Part shown: piece after piece, positions 14,981-24,513 of the stretch
How the letters are laid out: each line of letters opens with the position of its first letter
Position numbering within the stretch: the first letter of the stretch is position 1
Origin: Sutterella sp.
GTDB lineage: Bacteria > Pseudomonadota > Gammaproteobacteria > Burkholderiales > Burkholderiaceae_F
Assembly (NCBI GenBank): GCA_017936545.1
Contig: JAGBFJ010000007.1
Span: forward strand, 1 to 41,515
Direction: 5' to 3'
DNA: 41,515 bases
Translations under genes and position numbers: made by a program
Notes under the pieces: model-generated
Database searches by the model: none
What the model saw: only the letters and a program-made list of their open reading frames with translations
What the model was told of the DNA's origin: nothing

Positions 14981-16288
14981 TTACTGCTGAACGATTTTCT
15001 CGCCCTTGAAGACGACGCGCTCGAAGTCTTCCGGAAGCATTGGCTTGTAGAAGACGAAGCCCTGAACAATGTCGCACCCCGTCTTTCGAAGCGCCTCGAG
15101 CTGCTCGGGACGTTCGATGCCTTCGGCAACCGAACGGCAGCCGAGAGCCTTGGCGAGACCCGCCATCGACTTCACGATGATGTGGCTCTTTTCGGTCTTT
15201 TCCTTGCTGCCGAAGAAGCTGTTGTCCAGCTTCACGGTGTCGACCGGAAGCTCGCTCAGCGAACCGAGCGAGGAGAAGCCCTTGCCGAAATCGTCGAGCG
15301 AGAAGGTAAAGCCGATTTCCTTCAGTTTTTCCATGAAGGCGCGGCCCTTGTCGTAGTCGCCGAGGAAGGCCGTCTCCGTGAGCTCAAGCTCGATATTGGC
15401 CGGATTTACGCCGAATTCGGCGCAGACGCGCTGATAATCCTCAAGCAGGCCTTCCACCTGGATCGTCACGCCGGAAAGATTCACCGAAATCGGCACGATG
15501 CGTCCGTATTTCGCCTTCCATTCGGACAGCAGACGGCAGACTTCGCGGAACACGAAGCGGTCGATGCGGTCGACCAGACGATAGCGCTCGAGCAGCGGAA
15601 TGAATTCGCCGGGAAGCACTTCGCCCGATTCAGGCTTATTCCATCGCACGAGCGCCTCCGCGCTCGTAATGGCGCCGTCCTCGAGCCGAACGCTCGGCTG
15701 CAGGCGGATGAAGAACTCCTCGGCAGCGATGGCATCGACCAGACAGCGGATGCGAACCTTTTCATCGCGGCGGTCTTCGTAGTCTTCCGTCTTGTAAAAG
15801 ACGCCCTCGCCCACGACGATGCTCTTGGGCGCGTTCTTGCGGGCGAGATTGGCGTATTCGATCATCTGCTCCACGGCGGTGCCGTCGGGCACAGGCATGA
15901 AGACCCCGAAACGAAGTTCGGGATAGCTCTGCAGAAGATACTCGTCCCGAACAGCCTGCTCAAGCGAGGTGCGGATGCGGTTGAGCCTTTCGAGCACGAT
16001 CTCGCGGCTCGGGCACACGATCAGGGCAAAGAAGATGTCGGCCGTGTCGCGCACGGCGATTTCACCCGGCTGAAGCTCATTGCTGACGCACTGAAAGATC
16101 AGCTGCAGCAGGCGGTCGCCCGCCTGATGACCGTACTTCAGATTGATCACCTTGAAGTCGCTTACGTCAAGCGACACCACGGTCTGCCCGTCGGGCTCGA
16201 ATGCAATGCGGCGGTCCGCTTCGCTCACGAACCAGTCGCGGCTGAAGCTTTGAGTGAGCGGGTCGACGGTGTTGACGGGAGAATACAT
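14981..16288 (-). CDS. EAL phosphodiesterase with degenerate GGDEF domain
   Basis: 435 aa, soluble. Residues 20-170 form a degenerate GGDEF domain: LDVSDFKVINLKYGHQAGDR is recognisable, but the active-site motif is RDTAD (80-84), so no cyclase activity is expected. Residues 185-430 are an EAL domain with the catalytic set in place: EAL 211-213, VNLSG, LELTETAF, SLDDFGKGFSSL, VKLDNSFF, VAEGIE and QGFVFYKP. It should hydrolyse c-di-GMP to pGpG. The protein aligns motif for motif with the product of 16517-17845 (RDTAD and EAL at identical positions), so the two are tandem duplicates. No clear Shine-Dalgarno precedes the ATG. Its own terminator follows. Confidence 0.92.
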   Translation of the reverse strand: MYSPVNTVDPLTQSFSRDWFVSEADRRIAFEPDGQTVVSLDVSDFKVINLKYGHQAGDRLLQLIFQCVSNELQPGEIAVRDTADIFFALIVCPSREIVLERLNRIRTSLEQAVRDEYLLQSYPELRFGVFMPVPDGTAVEQMIEYANLARKNAPKSIVVGEGVFYKTEDYEDRRDEKVRIRCLVDAIAAEEFFIRLQPSVRLEDGAITSAEALVRWNKPESGEVLPGEFIPLLERYRLVDRIDRFVFREVCRLLSEWKAKYGRIVPISVNLSGVTIQVEGLLEDYQRVCAEFGVNPANIELELTETAFLGDYDKGRAFMEKLKEIGFTFSLDDFGKGFSSLGSLSELPVDTVKLDNSFFGSKEKTEKSHIIVKSMAGLAKALGCRSVAEGIERPEQLEALRKTGCDIVQGFVFYKPMLPEDFERVVFKGEKIVQQ

Positions 16289-16516
16289 AGCAGATGTCTG
16301 TCCGGTAGGGGAGCTCCGGCAAGCCGCCCCGTTGTTGGTCCGACTGCCTCGGGGACGCTGAGAAAGAACGCCGCACCTTTCTGGGGCGCTGCGTCTTTTC
16401 CGCCGGAAGGGCTCAGTCGGAAAGGAAAAAGTCCGACCGATTATATAGCCGATCCGGTGCGCGCCTGAGGCAACGGGACGATTATGCCCGCTTTGAGGCT
16501 GGGTGAACAGCCGTTA

Positions 16517-17845
16517 TTAACCCGTACAGGCGCAGACATCCGTTGCGTTTGAGCTACGTCCGGAGAATGCTTCTCGCTCGAAATCCGCCGCCGACATGGG
16601 GCGGTAGAACACGAAACCCTGCACCATGTCGCAGCAGGTGCGCTTCAGATAGTCGAGCTGCTCGATGTCCTCGATCCCTTCAGCGACGGTCTTGAGGCCG
16701 AGTCTGTTCGCCAGACAGGTCATTGCGCTCACGATCATGCGGGAGCGCTCCTCGTCGAAGGAGCCCACGAAGAAGCTCCGGTCGAGCTTCACCGTATCCA
16801 CGGGAAGACGCTGCAGACAGCCGAGCGATGAATAACCGAATCCGAAGTCGTCAAGCGAACAGCTGAAGCCTTCGGCATTGAGACTGCGCACGAAATCGCA
16901 GATCTTTTCGAAGCTTCCCGCAAACGACGTTTCGGTGATTTCGATCTCGATCAGACGCCGCGGCACGCCGAGCTCGTCGCAGATCGTCTTGAAGTGCGGC
17001 AGCAGATTCGGAATGTCGAGCGTTTCGCGCGACAGATTGACGGAGATCGGAAAGAGCTCGCGGCCCTCGCGCTGCCATTTGGCAAGGAGCCTGCAGACTT
17101 CTTCGAAGACGAAGATGTCGATGCGGTGAACGAGCCGGCAGCGCTCGAGAAGAGGAATGAAAAGACCCGGAGCGAGAATGCCTCTTTCCGGATGATTCCA
17201 GCGGACCAGGGCTTCCGCGCCGGCAATCCGTCCTGTCTTCAGATTGACCTTGGGCTGCAGAAACACCACGAACTGGCGCTTTTCCATCGCTTCAACGAGC
17301 TCTGCGGCGCGCTGTTTTTCCTCCACCTTGTGCTGCGCCCTCTCGGGACAGTAGAAGCATTTGTCGGTGACCCGAAGATTGCGCAGCGAATGCTTTCTCG
17401 CCATGTTGGCGTATTCGATCATCTTCTCGACGGGCGTCCCGTCGTTTTCCGGAAGATAAACGCCGAAACGCAGCTCGAGATAAGGCGTATGGGCGCTTCC
17501 CGTCAGCATTTCCGCATCGAAGGCGCTGCGCACTGCCGTCAGACGTTCGAGAATGGTTGCTCGGTCCTGCGTGGCGAGAACGGCATAGAAGATGTCGGCC
17601 GTATCGCGAATCAGAAATTCGCCCGGCTCCAGAAAGGATTCGACCGTTTCGTAGATGTGGCGGAGCATCCGGTCGCCGGTTCTGCGGCCGAAGACCAGAT
17701 TGACGACCTTGAAGTCGCTGACGTCGAGGGAAACCAGCGCCGCGCCTTTCGGCCGGGATGATATGAAGGCAGCCGCCTCAGCAACAAACCACTCCCGGTC
17801 ATGGCTGTAGCACGCCGTCGCTTTAGAACTGCCTTCCGAATTCAT
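16517..17845 (-). CDS. EAL phosphodiesterase with degenerate GGDEF domain (paralogue of 14981)
   Basis: 442 aa from the ATG at 17845. The open frame extends to 17926, but with the 17845 start RDTAD (80-84) and EAL (211-213) fall at exactly the same positions as in the neighbouring paralogue. The GGDEF domain is degenerate (LDVSDFKVVNLVFGRRTGDR, then RDTAD). The EAL domain has its catalytic residues: EALVRW, VNLSRE, IEITETSF, SLDDFGFGYSSL, VKLDRSFF, VAEGIED, QGFVFYRP. It is a predicted cytoplasmic c-di-GMP phosphodiesterase. The 228-base gap to the 14981 gene is long enough for a separate promoter. The C-terminal tail is Cys-containing (VCACTG). Confidence 0.92.
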   Translation of the reverse strand: MNSEGSSKATACYSHDREWFVAEAAAFISSRPKGAALVSLDVSDFKVVNLVFGRRTGDRMLRHIYETVESFLEPGEFLIRDTADIFYAVLATQDRATILERLTAVRSAFDAEMLTGSAHTPYLELRFGVYLPENDGTPVEKMIEYANMARKHSLRNLRVTDKCFYCPERAQHKVEEKQRAAELVEAMEKRQFVVFLQPKVNLKTGRIAGAEALVRWNHPERGILAPGLFIPLLERCRLVHRIDIFVFEEVCRLLAKWQREGRELFPISVNLSRETLDIPNLLPHFKTICDELGVPRRLIEIEITETSFAGSFEKICDFVRSLNAEGFSCSLDDFGFGYSSLGCLQRLPVDTVKLDRSFFVGSFDEERSRMIVSAMTCLANRLGLKTVAEGIEDIEQLDYLKRTCCDMVQGFVFYRPMSAADFEREAFSGRSSNATDVCACTG

Positions 17846-18075
17846 TTCTCTGTCCCGAACGATCAACAGCCGGCCGATGTCGCAAGGCTGTCGCGCGCAG
17901 CCGCCGTTCGCCTTCTCTGCCGGCAAAGCCGTTGTACCGCCGTCTTCAAAGCAGCATCCAGGCTCCGTTAGCTATTTTACATCGGGCCGATGGATTCTTT
18001 CTATACCTCAGGAGAGACATGACCGGCGGTGATTTCGGAAATGAGTCAGTAATTCATCGAATATCCGAAAACGTT

Positions 18076-18309
18076 TCAGCGGGAACGGCTTTCAGCATCG
18101 AGATCGAGCCAGAACTGCTCGGAAGTGGCGAACATGCGGGCGAGCTTTGCAGCCTCCCCTTCTTCAAGTCCGCGGCGGCCGCGAAGAAGCGCTTCGACAC
18201 TCTCAATGCTCGTTTCAAGCGCCGATGCAATCGTGCCGACGCTGACGTCGGAATGCATCATGAAATCGCGGCGGATGGTTTCGCCGACCGTAGGTGTGTC
18301 GTTTTTCAC
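18076..18309 (-). CDS. HigA-like Xre-family antitoxin, orphan
   Basis: 77 aa from GTG 18309, chosen because GAGGAA lies 7 nt upstream; a longer ATG frame to 18402 has no ribosome site. The product is a HigA/VapI-type helix-turn-helix: PTVGETIRRDFMMHSDVSVG, then an HTH around TIASALETSIESVEALLRGRRG, then the family end LARMFATSEQFWLDLD. In the usual module a HigB ribonuclease gene precedes higA, but no HigB-like frame lies within 200 bases on either side. It may be a retained antitoxin (anti-addiction) or a stand-alone repressor. The HTH region of family members binds a palindrome in its own promoter; none is obvious here. Confidence 0.75.
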   Translation of the reverse strand: MKNDTPTVGETIRRDFMMHSDVSVGTIASALETSIESVEALLRGRRGLEEGEAAKLARMFATSEQFWLDLDAESRSR

Positions 18310-18485
18310 CTCTGGGTTCCTCGGGACGCAAATTGAATGGAAATTAGGATGATACTCGCTTTTTCGCTGTCGGAGAGTCGTTATCGGTCGGTTTTTCTCC
18401 AATGCCGTCCGGATAACGATTTGTCGTCCCTAGGCGATAAAATACGGTCGCAGCGCGATTCCCGGACCCTTTTCCGCCGGGCATG

Positions 18486-18520
18486 AAAAACCCGGCAGTC
18501 CTCTTCAGAATGCCGGGTTT
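18486..18520 (-). terminator. rho-independent terminator after the AbgA-like gene
   Basis: On the minus strand AAACCCGGCA and TGCCGGGTTT form a ten-pair stem ending in TTTTT, 52 bases after the stop of the 18572 gene. Confidence 0.85.
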
Positions 18521-18571
18521 CATCATCGATTCGGAACGGAGCGCCCGAAAGAACACCCCGAAACGGACGAA

Positions 18572-19879
18572 TTACTTGGCGAGCGTGCGCCAGACGCAGC
18601 GGCTCATCAGTTCGAGCGCGTTGGCGAGGGTCTGTTCGTCGAAGTCGAAGTGGCTGTTGTGGTGGCCGGCGCGAAGCGACGTGCCGACCTGGACGTACGT
18701 GCCTTTGCCGCCCGCGGCCTGAACCGTAGACATGAAGTGCGAGTAGTCTTCGGATGCGCCGAAGTTCTGCTCTTCGACGACCTTGTCGAAGCAGCCCATT
18801 TCACGGGCTTCTTCAGCAACGACCTTCGCAACTTCAAGGTCGGATTCGCCGCTCTTCGTGCCGCCCTTGATGTCGATCGAGCAACCGCAGCCCCACATGT
18901 CGCCGGCAGCCTTGGCGATGCGCTTCACTTCTCCGAACATGTAGGCGTCGAGGTCCGACGTGATGCCGCGGGTTTCGAGAACCAGAACGGCCTTCGGCGG
19001 AATGACGTTGCGGCCTTCGCCGCCGATGAGCTTGCCGACCGTGATGCGGGTGTCGCCCTTGCCGGAGCGCGGAATGGCGTGCATGTTGAGAAGAGCCGTC
19101 GCGGCCGAGAGAAGCGCGTTCTTGCCTTCTTCCGGAGCGTTGCCGGCGTGGGCGGGAACGCCCGTGAAGGTCACGTCGGCCTTCGTCGTGGCGAGGAAGT
19201 TCTTCGTGCCGCAGATCACGGTGCCCATGCGGTTGGCCTGGAAGCCGAGGTGCATGCCGAAGATTTCATTGACGCCTTCGACGGCGCCGGCCTTTTCCAT
19301 CGGCATGGCGCCGCGGACGCCTTCTTCGGCCGGCTGGAAGATGAAGCGGATCTTGCCCTTGAGCTGACCGCGCAGCGAAGCGATGACTTCGGCGAGCGCG
19401 AGACCGATGGCGGTGTGGCCGTCATGGCCGCAGGCATGCATGCAGCCGGCATTGACGGAGGCGAAGCCTTCGACGTTCGGACGATGGTCAGCGTCGGCGC
19501 ATTCCGTCACGTCGTTGCAGTCCATGTCGAAGCGGACGGCGAGGAAGGGACCTTCCCCGCCGAGGTCCATGTCGGCCCAGAAGCCGGTGAGACCGCCTTC
19601 CATCTGAGCGACGAGTTCGGGATCGGCGCCCTGGGCAACAGCGCGTTCCATGTGGCGCTTGAGCACTTCGGGAGCAGGCACGCCCATCATTGCTTCCTTG
19701 CAGACGGCATCCTTGCCCATGGTCACCGTATAGCCGAGTTCACGCATCTTCTTGATGGCGAGCGACGCGGTGCGGAATTCCGTCCAGCCCGATTCAGGAT
19801 GCTTGTGCAGGTCGCGGCGCACAACGGCGAGCTGCGGAATCAGTTCCTCAATCTTGGCCTTCAGTTCATTGTTCATCAT
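18572..19879 (-). CDS. abgA: AbgA-like M20D amidohydrolase (p-aminobenzoyl-glutamate hydrolase subunit A type)
   Basis: 435 aa, the size of E. coli AbgA. Segments recall AbgA closely: RRDLHKHPESGWTEFRTASL, HRPNVEGFASVNAGCMHACG, GHDGHTAIGL, FIFQPAEEGVRGA and AGHHNSHFDFDEQTLA. Metal ligands of M20D enzymes are present (Cys150, His152, Glu185-Glu186, and the C-terminal His in AGHHN). AbgA with AbgB cleaves p-aminobenzoyl-glutamate, a folate breakdown product imported by AbgT. Neither abgB nor abgT is in the window, so the partner, if needed, is elsewhere, or the enzyme acts on another N-acyl amino acid. Start is ATGATG at 19879 with CGGAGC about 10 nt upstream. A strong terminator follows, so it is monocistronic. 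Confidence 0.85.
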   Translation of the reverse strand: MMNNELKAKIEELIPQLAVVRRDLHKHPESGWTEFRTASLAIKKMRELGYTVTMGKDAVCKEAMMGVPAPEVLKRHMERAVAQGADPELVAQMEGGLTGFWADMDLGGEGPFLAVRFDMDCNDVTECADADHRPNVEGFASVNAGCMHACGHDGHTAIGLALAEVIASLRGQLKGKIRFIFQPAEEGVRGAMPMEKAGAVEGVNEIFGMHLGFQANRMGTVICGTKNFLATTKADVTFTGVPAHAGNAPEEGKNALLSAATALLNMHAIPRSGKGDTRITVGKLIGGEGRNVIPPKAVLVLETRGITSDLDAYMFGEVKRIAKAAGDMWGCGCSIDIKGGTKSGESDLEVAKVVAEEAREMGCFDKVVEEQNFGASEDYSHFMSTVQAAGGKGTYVQVGTSLRAGHHNSHFDFDEQTLANALELMSRCVWRTLAK

Positions 19880-20074
19880 GGTTTTTTAGCTCCGAAATTA
19901 AATCGGGCGAATGACTTCGCCGCAAATGGTCCTGTTGCGGGCTTTTCCGCCTGAAAAGCGGAAACGATCCGATCCTTTTATTTTAGCGCCCTCGGGGGAA
20001 GTGCCTAGAGGGGGTTTGTGCGCGGTCTTCTATAAGACTGCCGACACGTTCGGCGGCGAATTGACGGAGAGGCG

Positions 20075-21627
20075 TCACTCGCCCTTCTGATTGCGCTTCG
20101 TGACGTCGAGGCCCTTCTTTTCATAGTAGCGGCGCTTGTCGCGGTACATTTCTCGCTCGGCTGCTCGCATGGCGTCCGCCGCATCCTCCCTCGAAAACGC
20201 GGTGCTCACGCCCGCCGAGATGAAGATGCCGCGCTCAGCCAGAATGGCCTGAACGGGCGCGGACCGCCTCGTCGGCTTCATCGGCGACGAGCGCCAAGAA
20301 TTCGTCGCCGAAAGTTTCGCGAAGCGCGTCGGCGATGGCTCTGATCTGGCGGTCGCCCGCTTCATGACCTTCGCGGTTGTTGATTTCATGCAGATGGTTG
20401 CCGTCGATGTACACGACCGAGTAGGATGAGCTGAAGTTCTCCTGAAGACTGCGGAAACTCCTTTCGAAGGACGCGCGGTTGTAGAGACCCGTCAGTCCGT
20501 CGCGCTCGGCGAGGCGCCCCATTTCCTTCATGAAGCGGATGTTCTGAACGAGGAGCGTAAAGGAGAGCTTCACGCTTTCGAGCAGCATGGCCGCGAGCTT
20601 GGTGCGCCGCGGATTGAGCACGCTTACGGTCCCGACGATCCGTCCGGCGTCTCCCCGGATCGGCACGGTGATCAGCTTCTGAATGCCGGCGTCGTATAGC
20701 GTCCGCTCGGCCTCTTCGCCCGTTTCCTCGTGCGTCACCTTGAACATCCAGATCGCGTAGAAAAAGAGCCCGATGATCGCCGAGGCGATGTAAATGAAGA
20801 TGACCCGGCGGAACTGCGCGGTGCCCTCGCTGGCGACGTGCTTGGACACCATCACCGCAAGACGCCAGCTGTTGATGTGCACGGGCGTGTAGGCGCAGAG
20901 CAGAACGTCCTCCGTCCCGGGCGTCCGAAGCGAGGTCACGCTGGTCCTGCCGCCGAGGAAGGCTTCCTGCAGATGATCCCTGGTTTTGCGCTCGGGATTG
21001 AGCTTTTCAAAGGGGGGCGCGGCGGCCGACAAGACCGAAGGTGGTGTCGAGAAGCACGTCGGCCGTCTCGGCATCGACCAGCACGGTCGTCATGCTGCGG
21101 AGCACGGAGCCGGGCTGCCAGTATCTGGGAAGATCCTCGAGCCTCACGACGCCGAAAAGGAGCGCCGTCACTCGGCCGTCATGAATCACCGGCACGGCGG
21201 AGATCACCGCATGGCCTCCGGTTTCGATATCGGGCACGATGCCCGAAACGAATTCGCCCCTCAGGGATTCGCGGCTGAAGCGGAAGGTTTCGCCGCTCGG
21301 CACGCGGGAGCCGTCGGCAAAAAGGATGTGGTCGGACGGCAGAAGCAGACGCATGGCCGCAAACATGCCGGTGCGGCCGTAATAACTCAGAAGCCTGAGC
21401 CCGGCCGGACCGTCCGGCTTGTCAAGGTCGCCGAACATGCGGGCGATCAGGCGAAGTTGCTCGGTGTCCTATCCCACCATGCCGGCCATTTCGGAGCTCA
21501 TTTTCTGCGCCGTTTCCTCGTGCACGTGAAGACTCCTCTTCTTTTCGTACTGCGACGTCATATTGATGAGAATCAATATTGCCCGCCGATGGCGGTTGCT
21601 GCTGAAGACGTCGCTGATGACCGACAT
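20075..21627 (-). pseudogene. broken membrane diguanylate cyclase gene
   Basis: Fragments in three frames make one protein. From ATG 21627 the frame runs to a TAG at 21471-21469 and then continues in frame (DTEQLRLIARMFGDLDK) through an extracellular Cache-like sensor to about 21030. It shifts frame to 21030-20255, which holds more sensor, a membrane helix (VIFIYIASAIIGLFFYAIWM), a linker and the first half of a GGDEF domain (YIDGNHLHEINNREGHEAGD). It shifts again to 20255-20075 (GIFISAGVSTAF to EMYRDKRRYYEKKG). The catalytic region reads LRETFGDEFLAL: about nine residues including the first part of GGDEF appear deleted. Nonsense, two frameshifts and core loss together mean a real pseudogene. 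Related to the genes at 36195 and 37690. Confidence 0.85.
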
Positions 21628-21778
21628 GGGTGCGGCAAGCCTCCTCAGTTCGGGAGAGAATCACCTACCGGTTTGAGCCGTCGTTATTTCCGATTGTCCC
21701 ATGTCCTCGGTCCGATCGGCCACGGGATAAAACGCATGAACCGCCGTTCGGAGGGCATTTTTGCCGAACGCCGCCGAA

Positions 21779-23212
21779 TCAGATTTTGCCGAAAACGCCT
21801 GCGGGAAGCTCGCCGAGCGGCATCGGCCGGGCCAGATGATAGCCTTGAAGCCAGTCCGCGCCGAGCGCCTTCATGCGGTGCGCTTCCTCTTCTGACTCGA
21901 TGCACTCGATGCAGACCAGAGCGCCCGTCGCATGAAAGGCGGAGAGCAGATGCGTGAAGAAGGTGTTGGTTTCGGATCGGGAGAGCAGCAGGCGCGACAC
22001 CGATCCGCCGATCTTCACCACGTCGTAGCGGTCGCTCAGAAGCTTGTCGAGCGAATTGAAGCCCGTGCCGAAGTCGTCGAGCGCCGTGCGCATGCCCATG
22101 GACCGCAGCTCGGCGAAAAGCCGGCGCTGTTCGTCCGGATTGGGAATCGGACGCGATTCGGTGAGCTCGATCATGAAGGCGGAAAGCGGAACGCCCTCCT
22201 CGGCTGCGGTGATCTTCATCCAGTCGGCGAACTGCGTATCCGCCGTCTGCATCGGGCTGTAGTTGAAGGAGAGAAACGCCTTCGGATCCTGTCCGACGAT
22301 ACGGGCAGCGATGCCGCAGGCCGGCTCGAAGAACTGACGGCCGAGCGCCACGGCGAGTTCGCTCGACTCAAAGAGCGGCACCATGACGGCCGGCGGAACG
22401 GATACCCGTCCCTTCTTCAGGCGAAGGAGTGCTTCCGCACCGATCATCGTGCGCCCGGGCTGAGCAAAGATCGGCTGCACATTGATCGTAAAGGCGCCCT
22501 CCGGCCTTTCGACCGATGACAGCAAAAGCAGCTCCTCCGCGAGGGTCAGACCCTGAGCCGAACGCCGGGTGCCGCCGGCTTTCTGGGATAGAGAAGCCGT
22601 GACCTCCGCAGGACTGATCGCCGGTCCCAGATAGGACGCCTGCGGCTCGGGCGCGCCGGCACCCTTCGCCGTGAAGATCAGCGAGCCGCCGAGTGCGCCG
22701 ATAATGAGAGAGCTCCCGTGCACGGCTTCTTCGTCGCCCGGCACAAACCAGACGTCGTCGCCCTGGTGCACCCGAAGAATTTCGAAGATGCGCGAAAGCG
22801 CCTCAACATGACTGAAGTATTCGCTGCAGCTGCGTAGCAGATACTGTGCGCCGAGACAGACGGCACGGCCCACCAGACGTCCGGCGCAGCGTACGAGAAG
22901 GATGCGCCACCAGCGAAGAGATCCGTCCGGAGCGGGCAGCCGGAAATAAGCCTTCCTTTCCTCGCCGTCGCCTAGCTCCTCATACAGGGCTTCAAAGAGA
23001 GCCCGATCCTTGGCCGAAGGCATGCTGCCGCCGAGAAAGGCGCGAAGATCTGAAGCATCCCCGCACAGACCGAACCTGCGTGCCGTTTCCGGAGCCACCC
23101 GGACGCGGTCGTCCGCATAAAAGCCGTGGATCAGAAACTCGCTCTCGGTGTCGGCCTGCGGACAGGGAAAATCGGAAGCGCAGCAGCAGGAAGCGTGTTC
23201 GCAGAAGGACAT
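21779..23212 (-). CDS. PAS-EAL phosphodiesterase
   Basis: 477 aa, soluble. The N-terminus is Cys-rich (FCEHASCCCASDFPC, residues 3-17), an unusual cluster that could bind metal or sense redox. Residues about 25-125 resemble a PAS_3 fold (AYFRLPAPDGSLRWWRILLV). A less conserved middle follows, then an EAL domain (about 240-475) with EAL at 260-262, SFNYSP, IELTES, ALDDFGTGFNSLD, VVKIGG and QGYHLARP; the usual AEGIE reads CIECIES. The Asp pair and most metal ligands are present, so activity is likely. It is predicted to degrade c-di-GMP under control of the PAS or cysteine region. It shares overall design with the 27264 gene. Confidence 0.88.
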   Translation of the reverse strand: MSFCEHASCCCASDFPCPQADTESEFLIHGFYADDRVRVAPETARRFGLCGDASDLRAFLGGSMPSAKDRALFEALYEELGDGEERKAYFRLPAPDGSLRWWRILLVRCAGRLVGRAVCLGAQYLLRSCSEYFSHVEALSRIFEILRVHQGDDVWFVPGDEEAVHGSSLIIGALGGSLIFTAKGAGAPEPQASYLGPAISPAEVTASLSQKAGGTRRSAQGLTLAEELLLLSSVERPEGAFTINVQPIFAQPGRTMIGAEALLRLKKGRVSVPPAVMVPLFESSELAVALGRQFFEPACGIAARIVGQDPKAFLSFNYSPMQTADTQFADWMKITAAEEGVPLSAFMIELTESRPIPNPDEQRRLFAELRSMGMRTALDDFGTGFNSLDKLLSDRYDVVKIGGSVSRLLLSRSETNTFFTHLLSAFHATGALVCIECIESEEEAHRMKALGADWLQGYHLARPMPLGELPAGVFGKI

Positions 23213-23366
23213 AAGCGACTGTTAGAAAAACTGCCGGATTGAAAAGTCTGCCGACATCGCGAAACGGAATTCAGAAATCCGCCGGACGTTTTTTAATTGT
23301 ATCGCTGTCCGAACGGTTTCCGCGCGAAGCCTAATCGAGTGATGCCTATATCCGACGGGTGAGTCA

Positions 23367-24008
23367 TCAGTAGACGTCGATGCGCATGTCGACGGCGGCC
23401 AGACGGCGCCAGTCCTTGCGTTCGCGATCGAGCGGCCACCAGTTGAAGAGCAGTTCTTCCACCGGCTTCCAGAGCGCCACCCAGCCGATGACGAGGAGTC
23501 CCTCGCGAAAAGAACTCATGAGCGAATGGCTTTCTTCGGGCGCCAGATACGTTCGCACCAGTGTGCAGACAAGCATGAAGACGAGCCCGTAGGCCAGCAT
23601 CAGCCTTGCATCCCGAAAATGCTCGCGAAGCCGATCGGCGATCCGGCTGCCGCGCTCGCGGAAATAGTTGCGCAGCGCCCTGTCGATGTCCTCGCCGAGT
23701 CAGGCCTCGATCGCGGCGATCGAATCGGCGGGCGCCTTGATCACGATGCGGAAGGCCGTCGCGCGGCGCCGATACTTGGCGACCGTGTCGGTGAAAAAGT
23801 CGAGGACGTCGACGTCGAGCGCCGCGTAGGAGGCAGGGACCGGCACGTCGGTATCAAAGAGCTGCTTCGGATCGGTGACGACGAGCACCATCGTGCAGAC
23901 GCCGTCTTCAAATTCAACGCGGGATCGTTCGGGAAGGAGCTGCGGAGCGTCGGACGTGATTCGGGCCCCCTTCAGGGAGACTGAACGGCTGAAATGCAGA
24001 TTAACCAA
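23367..24008 (-). pseudogene. conserved-type membrane protein gene split by an in-frame UGA
   Basis: Two frames in the same phase, 24008-23700 and 23699-23367, are separated only by one TGA (23702-23700, context GCC TGA CTC). Read through, they give about 213 aa: a soluble N-terminal half (SVSLKGARITSDAPQLLP, then a run ending TAFRIVIKAPADSIAAIEA), a basic helix (IDRALRNYFRERG), a membrane helix (LMLAYGLVFMLVCTLV) and a C-terminal segment REGLLVIGWVALWKPVEELL. I have seen this last motif in unnamed membrane proteins but know no function. The start appears to be TTG 24008 with no clear ribosome site. A nonsense mutation is the simple reading; readthrough cannot be excluded. The gene at 24045 lies just upstream. 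Confidence 0.65.
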
Positions 24009-24044
24009 TGATAATCGGCAGCCGAACAGACGGGCTCCGCCGAG

Positions 24045-24344
24045 TTACTGCGCCAGAAGGTGAGGGGCGAATTCCTGAACGAGACCGTAGACGACGGCGG
24101 TCAGACCGGAGAGCGGCACCAGCACGTAGAGAAGGAACTTTTCCAGCAGACGCGCGCTGCGGATCTTCTCTCGAAAAAGAATCAGAAAGGCGCCGAGCGC
24201 CGCAATGACGACGATGCCGCGGCGGAAATTATCGAGGGCCTCTTCATTCGTAAAACCGATCCATGACGAGACGACGACCGCAAATGCGAGCGAGACGATC
24301 AGCGCTCCTGCGATCCAAAGCACTTTGCCGAATTCCTGCTTCAC
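24045..24344 (-). CDS. small membrane protein, unrecognised
   Basis: 99 aa from GTG 24344, chosen because CGGAG lies about 8 nt upstream; the open frame to 24542 has no ribosome site and an unlikely composition. It has three hydrophobic segments: VLWIAGALIVSLAFAVVVSS, GIVVIAALGAFLILF and a third around FLLYVLVPLSGLTAVVYGLV. A basic loop (REKIRSARLLEK) would face the cytoplasm. I recognise no family. It is 36 bases upstream of the split gene at 24008-23367 on the same strand, so the two form a likely two-gene unit of membrane proteins. Confidence 0.6.
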   Translation of the reverse strand: MKQEFGKVLWIAGALIVSLAFAVVVSSWIGFTNEEALDNFRRGIVVIAALGAFLILFREKIRSARLLEKFLLYVLVPLSGLTAVVYGLVQEFAPHLLAQ

Positions 24345-24513
24345 CGATAACACTCCGAAATAAAACCGCCGGCAATGCCGGCCGAGACGGCTCATTCTAG
24401 CAACCTCGCCTGACGCCGGCCAAGCAAAGGTCCGATTCCGGAACAGCGCCTGCATCGTGCCGCCGCCGTTCCCGCCGCGGTTCAGTGCCGATCTCAAAAA
24501 GGGAGAACCGAAG

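Noticed and set aside
14915-16468. 517-codon plus-strand frame
   Set aside because: Antisense shadow of the EAL gene at 14981-16288; it also runs through that gene's terminator.
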